DNA from: Tissierella sp032104385
GTDB taxonomy: Bacteria; Bacillota; Clostridia; Tissierellales; Tissierellaceae
Assembly: GCF_032104385.1 (NCBI RefSeq)
Contig: NZ_DAMCHJ010000004.1
Coordinates: 1 to 64,000 of the forward strand
Direction of reading: 5' to 3'
Length of the DNA stretch: 64,000 nt
The notes under the pieces were generated by a model. It was not told the origin of the DNA. It worked only from the letters and a program-made list of their open reading frames with translations, and searched no databases. The position numbers were made by a program, and so were the translations under genes. Positions 63,572 through 64,000 of the stretch are shown here, piece by piece (within the stretch, counting starts at the first letter, position 1; every line of letters begins with the position of its first letter).

Positions 63572-63731
63572 AGATATTAAGTGCGATAATTAAAATATCG
63601 TTAAAAGGGAATTAAGTGAAAATCTTAAACGATCCGGTCGCTGTAAATGATAGTATGTTTAATTATGCCATTGCTAATGCGAGAAGGCTAAACATATGTT
63701 ATGCATAAGTCAGAAAACCTGCTTAATATTT
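63572..63731 (+). ncRNA. Cobalamin riboswitch
   Basis: Conserved B12-aptamer parts occur in order: AAAAGGGAA (63603-63611), AAGTGAAAATC, GGTCGCTGTAAATGATAG (63635-63652), TGCCATTGCTAATGCGAGAAGGC (from about 63665), then AGTCAGAAAACCTGC (63708-63722). P1 forms from AGATATTAAG (63572-63581) and CTTAATATTT (63722-63731). Binding of a cobalamin normally turns the downstream gene off. Confidence 0.9.
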
Positions 63732-63781
63732 GAATTTATTCCTATTTCCGTCGAAAATAGGTAATTGAAAACAGTTATGTA

Positions 63782-63840
63782 CTATTGTTTTTATATTTCC
63801 TTGGGAAGAATTGTGGAATATGAAGATAATAGTTTTTTTA
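63782..63840 (+). terminator. Expression-platform terminator of the cobalamin riboswitch
   Basis: A long stem of about 18 bp with several G-U pairs (63782-63799 with 63815-63832) is followed by seven T (63833-63839). A rival helix (AAAACAG with CTATTGTTTT, 63768-63791) would break it, giving the switch. Confidence 0.7.
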
Positions 63841-63890
63841 TTAGGATTTAGTAATAAAGTTCAATAATATTTTTAAAAGGAGAGAAAACA

Positions 63891-64000
63891 ATGAATAAAA
63901 AACTAACCCTATTATTAGCCTTATTACTAGCTTTAACTTTAGGACTAGCAGGATGTAAGGGAAAAGAAGTAATTAAGGAAGAAGAATCAAATGTAGCAGG
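63891..64000 (+). CDS. Lipoprotein under cobalamin control, 3' end outside the window
   Basis: First 36 codons of a gene cut by the window end. A lipoprotein signal peptide is clear (MNKKLTLLLALLLALTLGLAGC, lipobox LAGC), then a charged linker KGKEVIKEEESNVAG. ATG after AAAGGAGAGAAAACA. The riboswitch makes a cobalamin or corrinoid-binding ABC component (BtuF-like) the likely identity, but the domain itself is not visible. Confidence 0.75.
   Translation, partial: MNKKLTLLLALLLALTLGLAGCKGKEVIKEEESNVA

Noticed and set aside
1..64000. CRISPR arrays, insertion sequences, prophage or tRNA genes
   Set aside because: No regularly spaced repeats, transposase-like frames, phage genes or cloverleaf sequences were recognised on reading both strands.

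Overview
The window is the chromosomal origin region of a low-GC, spore-forming Firmicute, most like the Clostridia/Tissierellia. The clues are the gene order rsbV-rsbW-sigB / gyrA-gyrB-remB-recF-yaaA-dnaN-dnaA / oriC / rpmH-rnpA-yidD-yidC-khpB-mnmE-mnmG-rsmG-noc ... soj-spo0J, strong AT bias, frequent GTG and TTG starts behind good Shine-Dalgarno sites, and spore genes (yyaC, tlp). The rsb-sigB cluster just beyond gyrA recalls the Clostridioides difficile arrangement. Genes to the left of oriC run leftward and most genes to the right run rightward, so both arms follow the replication forks.

Layout. 1-402: three tandem strong promoters fire leftward out of the window and probably drive an rRNA operon beyond the edge. 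403-1890: sigma-B partner-switching operon. 2063-10689: gyrase, RemB-like regulator, RecF, YaaA, sliding clamp and DnaA. The 9172-9357 gap carries DnaA boxes plus a DnaA-trio-type unwinding element, and 10690-11266 carries the main DnaA-box cluster, so the origin is bipartite as in Bacillus subtilis. 11267-18655: the conserved rpmH-to-noc block. 18656-25105: an accessory block inserted between noc and soj. It holds a polysaccharide deacetylase, a DsbA-family protein, a VanW-family protein and several small membrane proteins, and three parS-like sites, each inside a long palindrome. 25106-26732: soj-spo0J. 26812-35949: PhzF, an alanine/glycine symporter, FchA-like cyclodeaminase, adenine deaminase, a cysteine desulfurase-family protein, DUF4446, YyaC and a LysM-G5-M23 wall hydrolase. 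36040-40375: a C-terminally membrane-anchored subtilase and a P-type ATPase behind a yybP-ykoY (Mn2+) riboswitch. 40526-48082: the essential walRK wall-stress operon with yycH, yycI, walJ and htrC, plus an extra secreted protein gene between walK and yycH. 48103-55055: surE, a rhodanese lipoprotein, rlmH, a membrane-anchored L7/L12-CTD protein, DUF975, Bcp and Tlp. 55111-62555: formate/nitrite channel and a TetR-ABC-FtsX-MFP-MATE efflux cluster. 62585-64000: two small proteins, then a cobalamin riboswitch with an intrinsic terminator ahead of a lipoprotein gene cut by the window edge.

The genes cooperate in four themes: initiation and segregation of the chromosome (dnaA, dnaN, oriC, soj, spo0J, noc, parS); wall homeostasis (walRK, with WalR-type repeats before a wall hydrolase, the VanW operon and the new secreted protein); metal and vitamin sensing by riboswitches; and sporulation/stress (sigB, yyaC, tlp).

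No CRISPR array, insertion sequence, prophage, tRNA gene or wholly new defence system was recognised. The points most worth following are the parS sites built into terminator-like palindromes, the DnaA-trio tract, the Mn2+ riboswitch that reassigns the ATPase, the WalR-type sites, and the membrane-anchored L7/L12 C-terminal domain.
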